From positions 1-64,000 of the forward strand of contig JASJDM010000014.1 in NCBI GenBank assembly GCA_030065125.1: DNA of 64,000 bases, given 5' to 3'. Shown here in pieces: positions 26,745-36,508 of the stretch. Source of the DNA: Lysobacterales bacterium (GTDB lineage: Bacteria; Pseudomonadota; Gammaproteobacteria; Xanthomonadales; SZUA-38). Every line of letters begins with the position of its first letter. The first letter of the stretch is position 1. Made by a program: the position numbers and the translations under genes. The notes beneath the pieces are model-generated. The model saw nothing but the letters and a program-made list of their open reading frames with translations. It was not told the DNA's origin and did no database searches.

Positions 26745-27266
26745 GTGCTGTATTTCGCCTACGGCTCCAACCTCTGTCCACACCGTCTGTCAAACCGTAT
26801 CGGCCCAGTAGCCGAGGTCGGCACGGGCGTTGCCCCGGGATTTCATCTCACCTTTTCCAAATACGGTATGGACGGCAGCGGCAAATGCCACCTGGTCCGC
26901 AGTGACCGCAGCGCCTACGGCGCGGTGTTTGAGCTAAGCCCCGACCAGTTCCGGGCGCTGGACCGGATTGAAGGTCCGGGGTACCGGCGTCGCCCGATTC
27001 GGGTCGGCACGCCGGGAGGAGATCTGAGCTGCGTGACCTACCTGGCCCGCAGGCACTGGATTCAGTACGATCTGCGTCCCGCCGACTGGTATCGTGACAT
27101 GGTGCTTGTCGGTGCCTACTTCATCGGGGCACCTCAAAGCTACATAAGGCGCATTCGATCCTGGCCATGCCGACGGGAACTGAAGAGAAACAGCTGGGAC
27201 GCCATCAGGTGGGATATACAATATCCATTTTATTCAATGGATTATGACGATTGGGTGCCATTTTAG
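26745..27266 (+). CDS. Gamma-glutamylcyclotransferase-like (GGCT/AIG2) protein
   Basis: 173 residues. YGSN (6-9) binds the substrate alpha-carboxylate, and Glu76 in DRIEGPGYRR is the catalytic acid/base, both intact. GGCT enzymes convert gamma-glutamyl amines or amino acids to 5-oxoproline. The start is a GTG three bases after the EF-hand stop, making a two-gene unit. It is a distant homologue of the ChaC-like gene at 50648 and not a recent duplicate. Confidence 0.88.
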   Translation: MLYFAYGSNLCPHRLSNRIGPVAEVGTGVAPGFHLTFSKYGMDGSGKCHLVRSDRSAYGAVFELSPDQFRALDRIEGPGYRRRPIRVGTPGGDLSCVTYLARRHWIQYDLRPADWYRDMVLVGAYFIGAPQSYIRRIRSWPCRRELKRNSWDAIRWDIQYPFYSMDYDDWVPF

Positions 27267-27291
27267 ATTAACTATGGGATAATGCGGTCCC

Positions 27292-27948
27292 GTGGAATGG
27301 TTCAAAACACAGCAATGGCACAATCGGCTGGCGGCAATCCGGTTGGGACTTTCGGCCGGGACCGTTGCCTTCCTCTCCATGCTGGTCATCGCCGGCTGCG
27401 CATCCCGGCCGCCGGCCACCACCGACAACATCTGCCGGATCTTCGAAGACAAGCCGAAGTGGTACAAGGCGGCCCGTAAATCCGCAGATCGCTGGGGCAC
27501 GCCCATCCACGTGCAGATGGCCATCATCCGCCAGGAATCCAATTTTGACGCTGACGCCAAACCACCTCGCGGCAAGGCGCTGGGGTTTATACCCTGGAAA
27601 CGAAAGTCGTCCGCCTACGGTTATGCCCAGGCCAAGGACGGCACCTGGGACTGGTACCGGGACAAGACGGGCAATCGCCGGGCTGACCGGGACGACTTCA
27701 AGGACGCCATCGACTTTGTCGGGTGGTACACCGATGAATCCCGCCGCCGGCTGGGGATTTCCAAGTGGGATCCTTACAGCCAGTACCTGGCCTACCACGA
27801 AGGCCACGGCGGCTTTGAGCGCAAAACCTACTCAGGGAAAAGCTGGCTGCTGGGGGTGGCACGCAAGGTGGATTACACCGCCAAGGAGTGGGGTGCCCAG
27901 CTGCGGCGCTGTGAAGACGACCTGGATTCAGGCTTCTGGATTTTCTGA
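27292..27948 (+). CDS. Lysozyme-like (SLT) lipoprotein, probable lytic transglycosylase
   Basis: 218 residues; a membrane segment with lipobox VIAGC (Cys36) and then a lysozyme-like domain. Glu82 in IIRQESNFDADAK is in the catalytic position of lytic transglycosylases, with SSAYGYAQAKDGTWDWY forming the second conserved block (usual GLMQ replaced by GYAQ). It should cleave peptidoglycan in the periplasm. The GTG start has a weak ribosome site. Its 3' end overlaps the glycosyltransferase on the other strand by 21 bases. Confidence 0.85.
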   Translation: MEWFKTQQWHNRLAAIRLGLSAGTVAFLSMLVIAGCASRPPATTDNICRIFEDKPKWYKAARKSADRWGTPIHVQMAIIRQESNFDADAKPPRGKALGFIPWKRKSSAYGYAQAKDGTWDWYRDKTGNRRADRDDFKDAIDFVGWYTDESRRRLGISKWDPYSQYLAYHEGHGGFERKTYSGKSWLLGVARKVDYTAKEWGAQLRRCEDDLDSGFWIF

Positions 27949-28917
27949 TTCCCTGCCCGGGTGACGCACCGATCTTGGGCTGATCCAACTGCGATGCCGA
28001 ATAACCTGCCCGTAGTAGCGGGCGAGCCGGTACCCAATGTCCGCCGCGATTCGCAGCCTCCCGGACGGCAGCAGCCACGCCACCGCAGCGGTCAGGGCCC
28101 GGGGCAGAAAACGCGAGACAAACAGCAGGCCGTGAAACGCCCCGGCCGCTGCGAATCCCAGGTTTCGGTGGGCGTACAGGTGCTTGGAAATCACCACCTC
28201 GGTTTTGGTCAGCGCGGTGACCTCCGGACTGCTGCGGGATGAGCCGCCGTGGCGGTGGGTAATGGTCAGCCCGGGCCAATAGCGCACCGGCAGTGCGGCG
28301 CGGCGAGCCCGGCGGCACAGGTCAACGTCCTCGGAATACATCCAGAAATCATCACTCCAACCGCCCAGGTGCTGGAAATCGCGGCGCGAAATCATCAGTG
28401 CGGACCCTGAGACCCAGTCGACCTCGCGCACGCCGTCATCCGGCCTGCGGGCGTCGGGATAGCGAGCTGGGAACAGCAGCCGCAGCACTGCCCGTACCGG
28501 TCCCAGAAGGTTCCACGCTGTGGGAAACGCGTCGAACACCCGGGTTGGGCGGCCGTCCTGGTCGACCTGTCGCAGAGTCCAGATGCCGGGCTGGTCGCCG
28601 CACTCCTGCCAGAAGCGGCCCAGCACCTGGTCGGGGTCGGTACAGTCCGGATTGAGAAACAGCAGTTGCTCTCCAGTGGCGGCGTCAGCCCCCCGGTTGC
28701 AGCCGTTGGCAAAGCCGAAGTTGCCGGCGTTGCGAATCCATTGAACGTCGGGAAACCTACTGGCGAATCGGTCCAGCCGACCGTCGGCGGAATCATTGTC
28801 CACCACGATGACCTCCGTCTCCGGCTGACCGGTTGCGTGCAGGTAAGCCAGTGATTCCAGACAGCGCTCCAGGTCGTCCCAGCAGCGGTAGTTCACCAGC
28901 ACAATGGACAGGTCCAC
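27928..28917 (-). CDS. Family 2 glycosyltransferase (rhamnosyltransferase-like)
   Basis: 329 residues with a GT-A fold: SIVLVNYRCWDD at the start, VIVVDNDSADG, the DxD-like LNPDC, and a WSDDFWMYSEDVDLCRRAR block typical of WbbL/RfbF-type enzymes that add sugars to O-antigen or exopolysaccharide on the inner face of the membrane. A C-terminal hydrophobic stretch (FHGLLFVSRFLPRALTAAVA) may attach it there. GTG start, five bases after the phosphatase stop: third gene of a minus-strand operon. No other polysaccharide genes are near, so the acceptor is unclear. Confidence 0.92.
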   Translation of the reverse strand: MDLSIVLVNYRCWDDLERCLESLAYLHATGQPETEVIVVDNDSADGRLDRFASRFPDVQWIRNAGNFGFANGCNRGADAATGEQLLFLNPDCTDPDQVLGRFWQECGDQPGIWTLRQVDQDGRPTRVFDAFPTAWNLLGPVRAVLRLLFPARYPDARRPDDGVREVDWVSGSALMISRRDFQHLGGWSDDFWMYSEDVDLCRRARRAALPVRYWPGLTITHRHGGSSRSSPEVTALTKTEVVISKHLYAHRNLGFAAAGAFHGLLFVSRFLPRALTAAVAWLLPSGRLRIAADIGYRLARYYGQVIRHRSWISPRSVRHPGRESENPEA

Positions 28918-28922
28918 AGTGC

Positions 28923-30935
28923 TCAGCGGCGTTTCACGATGATCCCGGTCTGGTCGTCATCGGGCATGCTGCCGGCCAGGAACCGTTCCAGCTCGTCACG
29001 GATGGTGAACAGGATCTTTTCCGCCGAATCCTTCCGATGGGCGCGAATCAGGGCTTCCACCCGGGTCTGGCCAAAACGTTCTCCATCGAATGCTTTGGCT
29101 TCCAGCACACCGTCAGACAGGACCGCCAGGATATCCCCGGAATGCAGGCGCACGATACGCGTTTCCTTGGCTTCCGAGGTGGGCATGATTCCCATAGGGG
29201 GTGCATCGGCTCCCAGCACGTCGAACTCATCCTTGGCGCCCCGGTACAGCAGGATCGGTGCCTGGCCGGCACTGAGCATGTGCAGGGTGTCCGTTTCCAC
29301 GTACAGGTTGCCCATCCAGGCGGTGACGAAGCGGCCGCCGTGGGCGTCCAGGGTCAGCTGGTCGTTGAGCTGGGCTGCAATCTCGTTGACGGGACGTCCC
29401 AGCCGGGCGCCCATGCGAAACATGGCCCGGACCTGGGATGCGGTCAGGGCAGGGCCCATGCCGTGGCCGGTCACGTCGGCCAGCACAAAATAAACTTCTT
29501 CCGGTTTGGCTTCATCAATACGAATCTGGCCGTCGCGGCGGATACCCAGCACGTCGAAGGTGTCACCGCCGGTCTCTTCAGCCGGCAGGCTGCCTGCGGC
29601 AATCTCAAAGTGATCGCTGGCAGGAAAGCTCCGTGGAAAGGTCTTCTGCTGGATCTGCCGGGCCAGCTGCAGGTCGTCTTCCAGTTTCAGCAGATTGGCC
29701 AGCCCATCGCGCATGCGGGAGTGGGCCTGGGCCAGGTGATTCACCTCCTCCAGGGTGGATTCGATGGGCTGGTGCTGTTCCAGGTCTCCCTGGCTGATCC
29801 TGATGCTCTGGTTGGCCAGGCTGCGAATTGGACGGCTGTAGCGCCGGGCCATGGAAATGGCCCGGTACACTGCAAATCCGGAAACCAGCAGGATGATGCT
29901 GACCATCAGGATGCGGATCTGCCGGATGTTTCCCAGCAGCTCGCTTTCCGGCACCAGCACCCCGGCGAAAAGCTCACGGGAACTGCTGACCGGGATCCAC
30001 TTGCCCTGGCCCCACCAGGCCCGACCGTCGGATGTGAACCGCACCGGCTCCAGCGCGACTGTGCCCGTCCTGGATGTCTGGAAGGCTGCCGACGCATCGT
30101 TAGCCAGGCCAAAACCCAGCTCCGTGGGGTGCTTGAGGTAGGCGCGTTCCCGCTCGGCCTGCACCGCGAAGGCGGGCAGATTGGGCAGACCCACAATCTG
30201 GCCGACGCCGTCCGTCACCAGCACCAGTCCGCTGTAGCCCACGTCGAAGTGCATGGTGAAATCGGAGATGTCTTCCAGCAGCACGTCCAGGGCCACGACC
30301 CAGCTGCGTCCATCCGGACCCGTCACCCGACTGGCGGCGGTGATGCCCGGCAGTTCCGAGGAAAAAAAACGGTAGGCGTTAGACCAGAATAACTCGGCGT
30401 CAGGGGTTTCCAGTGCACCCTGGTACCAGGGGCGTTCCGCCGGGTTGAGCTGGTAATCCAGCTGGGTCCAGCCCAGCTCGGCGCGGTCCGGGAACATGGC
30501 CCGGGTGGGAATTGCGCCGGCGCCGTCCAGCAGGATCATGCGCCAGTCGTCTTCCAGCCGGTTGATCTGCAGCACCCGCAGGTCCGGATCCACCACCAGC
30601 ACGCCGTACAGCTGGGAATGGGCCTTCATCAGCGGCAACAGCAGTTCGGGGCCGCCGCTGCCCTCGGTAGGGTCGAGCTGATCGCTGCCGACCCAGCCCT
30701 CGATGATCCGCAGGGAACTCTCCACGGGTTCGATGAAATGGCGGACCTCCGCCTCGGTGCGGCTGATGGTCTGTCCGATCAGCACCCGGGACAGGTTGCC
30801 AATGATGTGTTCCGCACCCAGGAACGTAGCGGTCAGCAGGACCAGTCCAAACACCGTCACCAGGAACAGCATGTTGTTCAACAGGCTGCGCCGGATCGTG
30901 GTTTCCTTCCGCTTTTGGATCAGAGGTGCGTTCAC
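28923..30935 (-). CDS. Membrane sensor PP2C-type (SpoIIE) phosphatase with dCache and HAMP domains
   Basis: 670 residues: TM helix about 18-40, a periplasmic double-Cache sensor about 45-310, second TM about 338-358, HAMP about 360-412, a short coiled coil, and a SpoIIE/RsbU phosphatase domain about 445-668. Metal-binding acids are seen in ETGGDTFDV, LADVTGHGMG, LSDGVLEA and DDDQTG. It probably dephosphorylates an anti-sigma-antagonist or similar STAS protein upon an external signal; no STAS or kinase gene is in the window. It is four bases from the AAA-like gene and five from the glycosyltransferase. Confidence 0.95.
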   Translation of the reverse strand: MNAPLIQKRKETTIRRSLLNNMLFLVTVFGLVLLTATFLGAEHIIGNLSRVLIGQTISRTEAEVRHFIEPVESSLRIIEGWVGSDQLDPTEGSGGPELLLPLMKAHSQLYGVLVVDPDLRVLQINRLEDDWRMILLDGAGAIPTRAMFPDRAELGWTQLDYQLNPAERPWYQGALETPDAELFWSNAYRFFSSELPGITAASRVTGPDGRSWVVALDVLLEDISDFTMHFDVGYSGLVLVTDGVGQIVGLPNLPAFAVQAERERAYLKHPTELGFGLANDASAAFQTSRTGTVALEPVRFTSDGRAWWGQGKWIPVSSSRELFAGVLVPESELLGNIRQIRILMVSIILLVSGFAVYRAISMARRYSRPIRSLANQSIRISQGDLEQHQPIESTLEEVNHLAQAHSRMRDGLANLLKLEDDLQLARQIQQKTFPRSFPASDHFEIAAGSLPAEETGGDTFDVLGIRRDGQIRIDEAKPEEVYFVLADVTGHGMGPALTASQVRAMFRMGARLGRPVNEIAAQLNDQLTLDAHGGRFVTAWMGNLYVETDTLHMLSAGQAPILLYRGAKDEFDVLGADAPPMGIMPTSEAKETRIVRLHSGDILAVLSDGVLEAKAFDGERFGQTRVEALIRAHRKDSAEKILFTIRDELERFLAGSMPDDDQTGIIVKRR

Positions 30936-30939
30936 TGGC

Positions 30940-31785
30940 TCAGTCGATGCTGATTTCTATTTCATCGATACCCACGTATTGCTGAATCGCCTGCATGGCG
31001 CCGGCAATACGAGGTTCCAGTTCACGGCTGAACAGCGCGTCCCGATCCACGCCCTCGGTCCAGCCATAAATGCTGTGGCGCAGGTAATCGTCGGTACGCA
31101 CGCTGTTCTGAATATCAAAAATAATCTTCTCGAACTCACTGAATGTAGGGGTAACTCCCAGGGCCACAAACAGCTCTCCCATGGACGTCAGCATGGGCGC
31201 CGCCGTTTCCGGCAGGTCGAAATCCTTGGGCTTGAACTGAAGGTGGGTGTTGGACGAATCGGCCCACAGGCGGTAGCACACGTTCTGCAGCGAGTGATAC
31301 AGGGGCTCCTCGGAAACCAGGATGAGCAGGAAGTTCTTCGGGTTTGCGGTGAGCGTTGCCAGGGTGTAGCTCCACTCGTGGGTACGGACAAACTCATTCA
31401 GGCGGATGTGGTGCCTAAAGTCGGCGGCCTGAAGCTGGTCCACAATCAGGATGGTCTTTTCCGCCTCGCTGAAGGCACAGGCCTCGCTGACCGAACGGTC
31501 GAACTGCGATATCGGAATCTCGGATTCGTCGTCGTCGGCTTTGACCGGCCGGACCACGGGCTCCGCCGCACCCGCGTCGGAGAAATCATGGGACAGGACG
31601 TGATCGTACTGCAGGGCATGGGCCAGGGCGTTGGCCAGGGCAGTCTGGCGCCGGGCAGAACGGCCTTCGATGTTCAGACAGCGCAGGCCGCTGGTGGGCT
31701 GCTGGAAAAAGCAGCGCAGCTGGTATTCGTAGTCATCGTTTGACTCGAATCCGTATTCCGCCATGCGGCGACGAAGGCTGGCCAT
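30940..31785 (-). CDS. Degenerate AAA-like protein of unknown function
   Basis: 281 residues that I cannot assign to a named family. The order of elements follows an AAA+/DnaA-like ATPase: a P-loop position reading IEGRSARRQTALANALA (no GK[ST]), a Walker B-like KTILIVDQLQAADF, and a sensor-1-like NFLLILVSEEPLYHSL. The missing lysine suggests it binds no ATP, or binds it abnormally. The C-terminus is acidic and helical. It leads an operon with a sensor phosphatase, so it may be a scaffold or target in that pathway. The AAA relation is an inference from motif order. Confidence 0.75.
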   Translation of the reverse strand: MASLRRRMAEYGFESNDDYEYQLRCFFQQPTSGLRCLNIEGRSARRQTALANALAHALQYDHVLSHDFSDAGAAEPVVRPVKADDDESEIPISQFDRSVSEACAFSEAEKTILIVDQLQAADFRHHIRLNEFVRTHEWSYTLATLTANPKNFLLILVSEEPLYHSLQNVCYRLWADSSNTHLQFKPKDFDLPETAAPMLTSMGELFVALGVTPTFSEFEKIIFDIQNSVRTDDYLRHSIYGWTEGVDRDALFSRELEPRIAGAMQAIQQYVGIDEIEISID

Positions 31786-31846
31786 AAACCCTTTGCGATG
31801 ATCCTGTGTATGCCGGCGGTACGGGCCCGGACCGTACCGCCACCGA

Positions 31847-33349
31847 TCAGCCGGCCTTGGCCAGGGGCTCCTCCCGGCGGGGGCCGTGCAGCACCGCTTC
31901 GCGGGTCGCCCGGATAATCAGATCGACCTCCTCGGTGGTGATGCGGAAATGGGGGGTATAACGCAGCGAGTTCTCGCCCCCGTGAATGACTCCGACGCCG
32001 CGCAGCCGCATGTATTCCTCCAGGCTGCCGCGGCCGTAAGCCTTGAAACAGTCTGCCAGCTCGCAGCTGAACAGCAGGCCGGTGCCCTGGACCTTGGTGA
32101 TTTCGCCGTCGAGCTCATCCGCCAGCGCACCCAGCTTTTGCAGGAATTCCACGCCCCGGTCGCGAATATTCTGGCGCACCTCATCGGTCACCGACTCCAG
32201 CACCTCCATGGCCACGTCCATGGCCCTGGGGTTGGAGGTCATAGTGTTGCCGTAGATACCGGCCCGGTAAAGCTGGGCCGTTTCGTCGGTCATAGCCAGC
32301 ACCGACAGCGGGTATTGCCCGGCGTTCAGCGCCTTGGAGAAGGTTTCCATGTCCGGCGGGTCCAGTTTTTCAAAGCCGGGATAATCCACCACGGACAGGC
32401 AGCCGTGGGCCCGCAGGCCGGCCTGGATGGAGTCCACCATCAGCAGACCACCATGTTCCCGGGTGAGCCGGCGCGCCGCCTGGTAGAACTCCGGCGTGAT
32501 GGCCTGGCCGGGATTGCCTTCTCCCATGACGGGCTCCATGAAGAAGCTCTCGATGAACTGGCCGTTGTCGCGGGCATCGGCGAAGGCCTGCTCCAGAGCT
32601 TCGATGTTATTGGGCTCTACCGTGATCAGGTTGTCCCGGTCACGGAAGCTGGCCAGGTGCTTGGCATACCCCCGCAGGGATGAATCCGAAAACTGGGCCG
32701 GTCGATCGGTGCGGCCGTGAAACCCGCCGCGCAATGACATGACCCGGATTTCGCGGCCCTCATGGGTTCCCCCCGGATCCGTGCGGATCTTCGCGTTGAC
32801 GTCCGACAGGCGGGCCGCCACGGTCACCGATTCGGAGCCGCTGTTGAGAAACAGAAACTGGGTGAAGGGCTGGTCTCCCCGGCGGTGTCCGATTTCGCTC
32901 TTGAGCGCGTCGATCAGACGCATCTGGCTGAAGCTCGCGGTCATGACGTTGGCCATGACGTGGTTCTGGCACATGACCTCCAGCATGGGCTCGGGTGCGT
33001 GGCCAAAGCCCAGCATGCCGTAGCCGCCGGAATCGTGAATAACGGCACCCTTGGTGGTGACGATCCAGGGTCCTCTGGCCGCCAAAGCCACGTAGGGATT
33101 CACCGCGTCAGAGGCGTAGAAGTTGATCAGCCCCTCCTGTACCTGTTCGATCTGATGGGTTTCATCCATCCGCAGCACATGGTCGAATTCCGAGCGCAGG
33201 GCCCGGTGCTGCTCCAGCGCATCGGTCACCGCTGCCGGCAGCTCCGGGTGGGTTGCGGCGAACTTCACCAGGGTTTCGTCACTGAGACCGGTGGTTACGG
33301 CGGGGCCGCCGTATGAGCGCAGTTCTTCGAGTTGCTCTAGAATGCTCAT
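31847..33349 (-). CDS. Class III PLP-dependent aminotransferase
   Basis: 500 residues with GSES (171-174) for cofactor phosphate, Asp306 in MVDSIQAG for the pyridine nitrogen, and Lys339 in SKALNAGQYP as the Schiff-base lysine. The N-terminal ~60 residues are longer than in ArgD/GabT, and the aromatic/Gly-rich GGYGMLGFGHAPEPM resembles lysine-6-aminotransferase-like enzymes. It would transfer an omega-amino group to 2-oxoglutarate. It stands alone, divergent from recC across 117 bases. Confidence 0.92.
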   Translation of the reverse strand: MSILEQLEELRSYGGPAVTTGLSDETLVKFAATHPELPAAVTDALEQHRALRSEFDHVLRMDETHQIEQVQEGLINFYASDAVNPYVALAARGPWIVTTKGAVIHDSGGYGMLGFGHAPEPMLEVMCQNHVMANVMTASFSQMRLIDALKSEIGHRRGDQPFTQFLFLNSGSESVTVAARLSDVNAKIRTDPGGTHEGREIRVMSLRGGFHGRTDRPAQFSDSSLRGYAKHLASFRDRDNLITVEPNNIEALEQAFADARDNGQFIESFFMEPVMGEGNPGQAITPEFYQAARRLTREHGGLLMVDSIQAGLRAHGCLSVVDYPGFEKLDPPDMETFSKALNAGQYPLSVLAMTDETAQLYRAGIYGNTMTSNPRAMDVAMEVLESVTDEVRQNIRDRGVEFLQKLGALADELDGEITKVQGTGLLFSCELADCFKAYGRGSLEEYMRLRGVGVIHGGENSLRYTPHFRITTEEVDLIIRATREAVLHGPRREEPLAKAG

Positions 33350-33466
33350 GCCTTAAGAATCCTCTCTTCCTGGGGCCGGTCAGGGCGCCCGTACTGGCGC
33401 CCGATTCGATGTGTCACAGGCGCTGGAATTTGCGTCGAATAATATCACAGGGAACACACCCAACCC

Positions 33467-36400
33467 ATGTTGACAGTGGTCCACGGCAACCGTATCGAAG
33501 CGCTGGCTGAGCAGCTGATGGAGCGGTTGGACAGCACCGTCGCCAACCCGCTGGAGCCGCGACGGGTGGTGGTTGGCCACGTCGAAATGGGCCAGTGGCT
33601 GGCCCGTCTCAAGGCCAGTCGGGACGGCATCTGCGCCAACCTGCAGTTCGAACTGCCCGGCGCAGCCATATGGCGCCTGATGCGGGACATGTTGCCGGAT
33701 ATTCCTGCTGACAATCGCTTTACGCCCGAAGCCCTGACCCTGAGGATCCTGGCCCAGCAGGGCGACGTGCACCCGGAACTTGATCGGATGCTGGCGGATC
33801 GGGACACCCGCGGCCGGCTTCGCTTTGCCCGGCGGCAGGCCAGGCTGTACGACCAGTACCTGGTCTTCAGGCCGGACTGGATCATCCAGTGGGAAGCGGG
33901 CCAGGAGAGCCACTGGCAGGCCGAGCTTTGGCGTGCCCTGGTGCAACCTGAAGACTGGCACTGGGCGCGCTGCTGGGACCGGCTGGGTGAGCAGGAATCG
34001 TCAGTCCCGGTCACCAACGCGCAACCCATCGGGCAGCTTTCGGTGATTGGCGTGGCAGAGTTGTCTCCCAGCTACCTGGACTGCCTGCGCAGGGCAGGGC
34101 AGTCCATGGATATCACCCTGTACCAGTGGCGGCCTTCCCGCCAGTACTGGGGCGATGTGCCCAGCCCCAGGGCCCGCAATCGGCCGCCCCATGAGCCGAG
34201 TTGCCCTTTGCTTTCGTCCTGGGGGCTGGTGATTCGTGACGTCATCCACTGGATGCTGGAGCTGGACCTGGCCGACCAGGAGCTGTACACCGAACCGGAG
34301 GCGACCAGCCTGATCCAGCACATACGCAAAGACCTGCTTCTCGACCAGCCTGGCGGTGGCAGTTCCGACACGACACAGACCGGCCTGTCAGTCCAGGTGT
34401 GCGCCTCGCGACGTCGCGAAATCGAGGTCTGCCGCGACCACCTGCTTTCCAGGCTGGCGGCCGACCCGACCCTTTTTCCCTCGGACGTGCTGGTGCTGTG
34501 CCGGGACCTGGACAGCTATCTCCCCCACGTCCACGGCGTTTTTCCCGAGGAGCAGCCCGGCGCCATCCGCTGGCGGGCCGTGGGCGCACAGCGGGCGGCA
34601 CAGGGCGGTGCGCTGGAGGCACTGGTGGCCCTGCTGGAGGAACTGTCACGTCCCCGCCTGGACCGCGGTGTTCTGGACCTCCTGGCGCTGCCCTCGCTGC
34701 GCCGCAGCTTTGACATCAAGGCGGCTGATTTGCCCGATGTCCAGCGCTGGATCCGGGAGGGAGGCGTTTACCACGACGATGGTGACAAATTCGGTTTCGA
34801 CCGCGGCATGTCCCGGCTGACCACGGCCATGCTGGCCGGCGAGGACGCCGCCGGCTGGCCGTCCGAAGAATCTGTCCACCCGGCGGAGCTGGAGAAGCTG
34901 GGCCGGCTGTACCAGTTCCTGGACCGGCTCACCGACTTCCGCCGGTCCGGCGCCCGGGATCGTCCGCTCACCCAATGGCTGGACTGGCTGGGTGGGGTGG
35001 TGGAATCCTGTATTCGGCCTGGCCCGAATGACGAGGCGGACATGGCTCTGATCGGAGACGCTGCCCTGGGTGTCCGACGCGACCTGCCGCAGATCGACCC
35101 GGTGCTCGACTTTGCGGCATTCCGCGATCTGATGCTGAGCCGCCTGTCCACCGAGCGTGGTTCCACAGGGACTCCGGGCGGCGTCACTTTTGCGTCCTTT
35201 GGCGCGGGCCGGCTGACCCCGGCCCGGCTGATCTACGTGCTTGGCCTCAATGACGGCCAGTTCCCGGCACCGCTGGAACGCTCTGACCTGGATCTGATGT
35301 CGCGCCATCCCCGCCGTGGTGACCGCAGTCGCCAGCGCGAAGACCGGATGCTGATGCTGGAGTGGCTGGGCAGCGCCGAAGACGAGCTGGTGTTGAGCTG
35401 TGTGGGCACCGACGTCAGGGACGGCACCGACCTGGCCCTGTCTGCCGTGGTCGAAGAGCTGCTGCAATACGCGGAGCGCCAGCATCGCGTTTGCCGGCCA
35501 CGGTTGCTGACGCGCTTTCCCATCCAGGGGTTTTCATCGCGCTACGGCGATGCATTGACCAGTTACGCTCACCAGTTCAACGTTTCCGCTACGGTGGATG
35601 ATCGCCCTTTCCAGCTGCGCCCCCTGGAGGCCCCGGATCTCCCCCTGCACGTCGACCTGGAACAGCTGGTGGCGTTCGCCAAGGCGCCGACGCCCTGGTA
35701 CCTGCGTCATCGGCTTGGCGTCTGGCTGGACATTCCTGAAGACCTGCTGGATTCCCAGCCACCGCTGCAGCTGGACTCCCTGTCCCGTTACCTGGCGGTG
35801 GCCTACGGGCTGCGCCAGTCCGGGCGGGACGGCCTGGACCAGCGCCTGCAGCAACTGGTCAGCCTGCCGGAAGGTCAGCTGGGGGTTGCCGACGCCAGTC
35901 GCGTGGCGGCGGATGTGGCCGGACTGGTGCAGCGCAGGACCGAGCTGCTGGGCGACGGCGAAGCGCGGCTGCTGGACCTGAACCTGCCGATCAAGCCAAT
36001 GGCTCTGACCGGACGGCTTGACGCCTGCTTCGGTGACCGGCGGGTAGTGCTGCACGCCGGCAAAGCCAACGCCAAGCGAATCATCGAACTGTGGATCCGG
36101 CACCTGGCGTTTTGCCAGGTTCGGGGCGGGGACTGCACCAGTGTGCTGATTGCCCGGGATTCCCAGCTGACCCTGGCCGGAGTCCAGGACGCGGCCTCTC
36201 ACCTGGCATTCTGGCTGAACCTTTTCGCCGAGGGCCAGCGGCGTCCGCTGCCGGTATTCCCGGAAACCTCGCGCCGCTATGCCCGCGCCACTGATCACCG
36301 CGACTGGGACTGGGGCGACTGGCGCAGCGGACTGGCCCAGGCCGACCAGACCTATACCGGCCAGGGCCGGCAGGCAATGGCGGACGCCAACGACCCCTAT

Positions 36401-36508
36401 CTGCAGCTGGTATTTCCGGACGGCAGCTGGCAACAGGCAGAATTCGCCCGGCTGGCAAGGGAAATCTGGCTACCCATTGAAGAGCACCTGAGCAGTGAAA
36501 CCGTTTGA
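33467..36508 (+). CDS. recC: Exodeoxyribonuclease V gamma subunit RecC
   Basis: 1013 residues, slightly short for RecC (E. coli 1122). N-terminal MLTVVHGNRIEALAEQLMERL matches the family start, followed by the inactivated helicase-like core; ARLIYVLGLNDGQFP, then HPRRGDRSRQREDR, is the strongest RecC signature (middle of the protein). It holds RecB and scans for Chi. The recB start overlaps its end by 14 bases, ensuring equal synthesis. Confidence 0.96.
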   Translation: MLTVVHGNRIEALAEQLMERLDSTVANPLEPRRVVVGHVEMGQWLARLKASRDGICANLQFELPGAAIWRLMRDMLPDIPADNRFTPEALTLRILAQQGDVHPELDRMLADRDTRGRLRFARRQARLYDQYLVFRPDWIIQWEAGQESHWQAELWRALVQPEDWHWARCWDRLGEQESSVPVTNAQPIGQLSVIGVAELSPSYLDCLRRAGQSMDITLYQWRPSRQYWGDVPSPRARNRPPHEPSCPLLSSWGLVIRDVIHWMLELDLADQELYTEPEATSLIQHIRKDLLLDQPGGGSSDTTQTGLSVQVCASRRREIEVCRDHLLSRLAADPTLFPSDVLVLCRDLDSYLPHVHGVFPEEQPGAIRWRAVGAQRAAQGGALEALVALLEELSRPRLDRGVLDLLALPSLRRSFDIKAADLPDVQRWIREGGVYHDDGDKFGFDRGMSRLTTAMLAGEDAAGWPSEESVHPAELEKLGRLYQFLDRLTDFRRSGARDRPLTQWLDWLGGVVESCIRPGPNDEADMALIGDAALGVRRDLPQIDPVLDFAAFRDLMLSRLSTERGSTGTPGGVTFASFGAGRLTPARLIYVLGLNDGQFPAPLERSDLDLMSRHPRRGDRSRQREDRMLMLEWLGSAEDELVLSCVGTDVRDGTDLALSAVVEELLQYAERQHRVCRPRLLTRFPIQGFSSRYGDALTSYAHQFNVSATVDDRPFQLRPLEAPDLPLHVDLEQLVAFAKAPTPWYLRHRLGVWLDIPEDLLDSQPPLQLDSLSRYLAVAYGLRQSGRDGLDQRLQQLVSLPEGQLGVADASRVAADVAGLVQRRTELLGDGEARLLDLNLPIKPMALTGRLDACFGDRRVVLHAGKANAKRIIELWIRHLAFCQVRGGDCTSVLIARDSQLTLAGVQDAASHLAFWLNLFAEGQRRPLPVFPETSRRYARATDHRDWDWGDWRSGLAQADQTYTGQGRQAMADANDPYLQLVFPDGSWQQAEFARLAREIWLPIEEHLSSETV

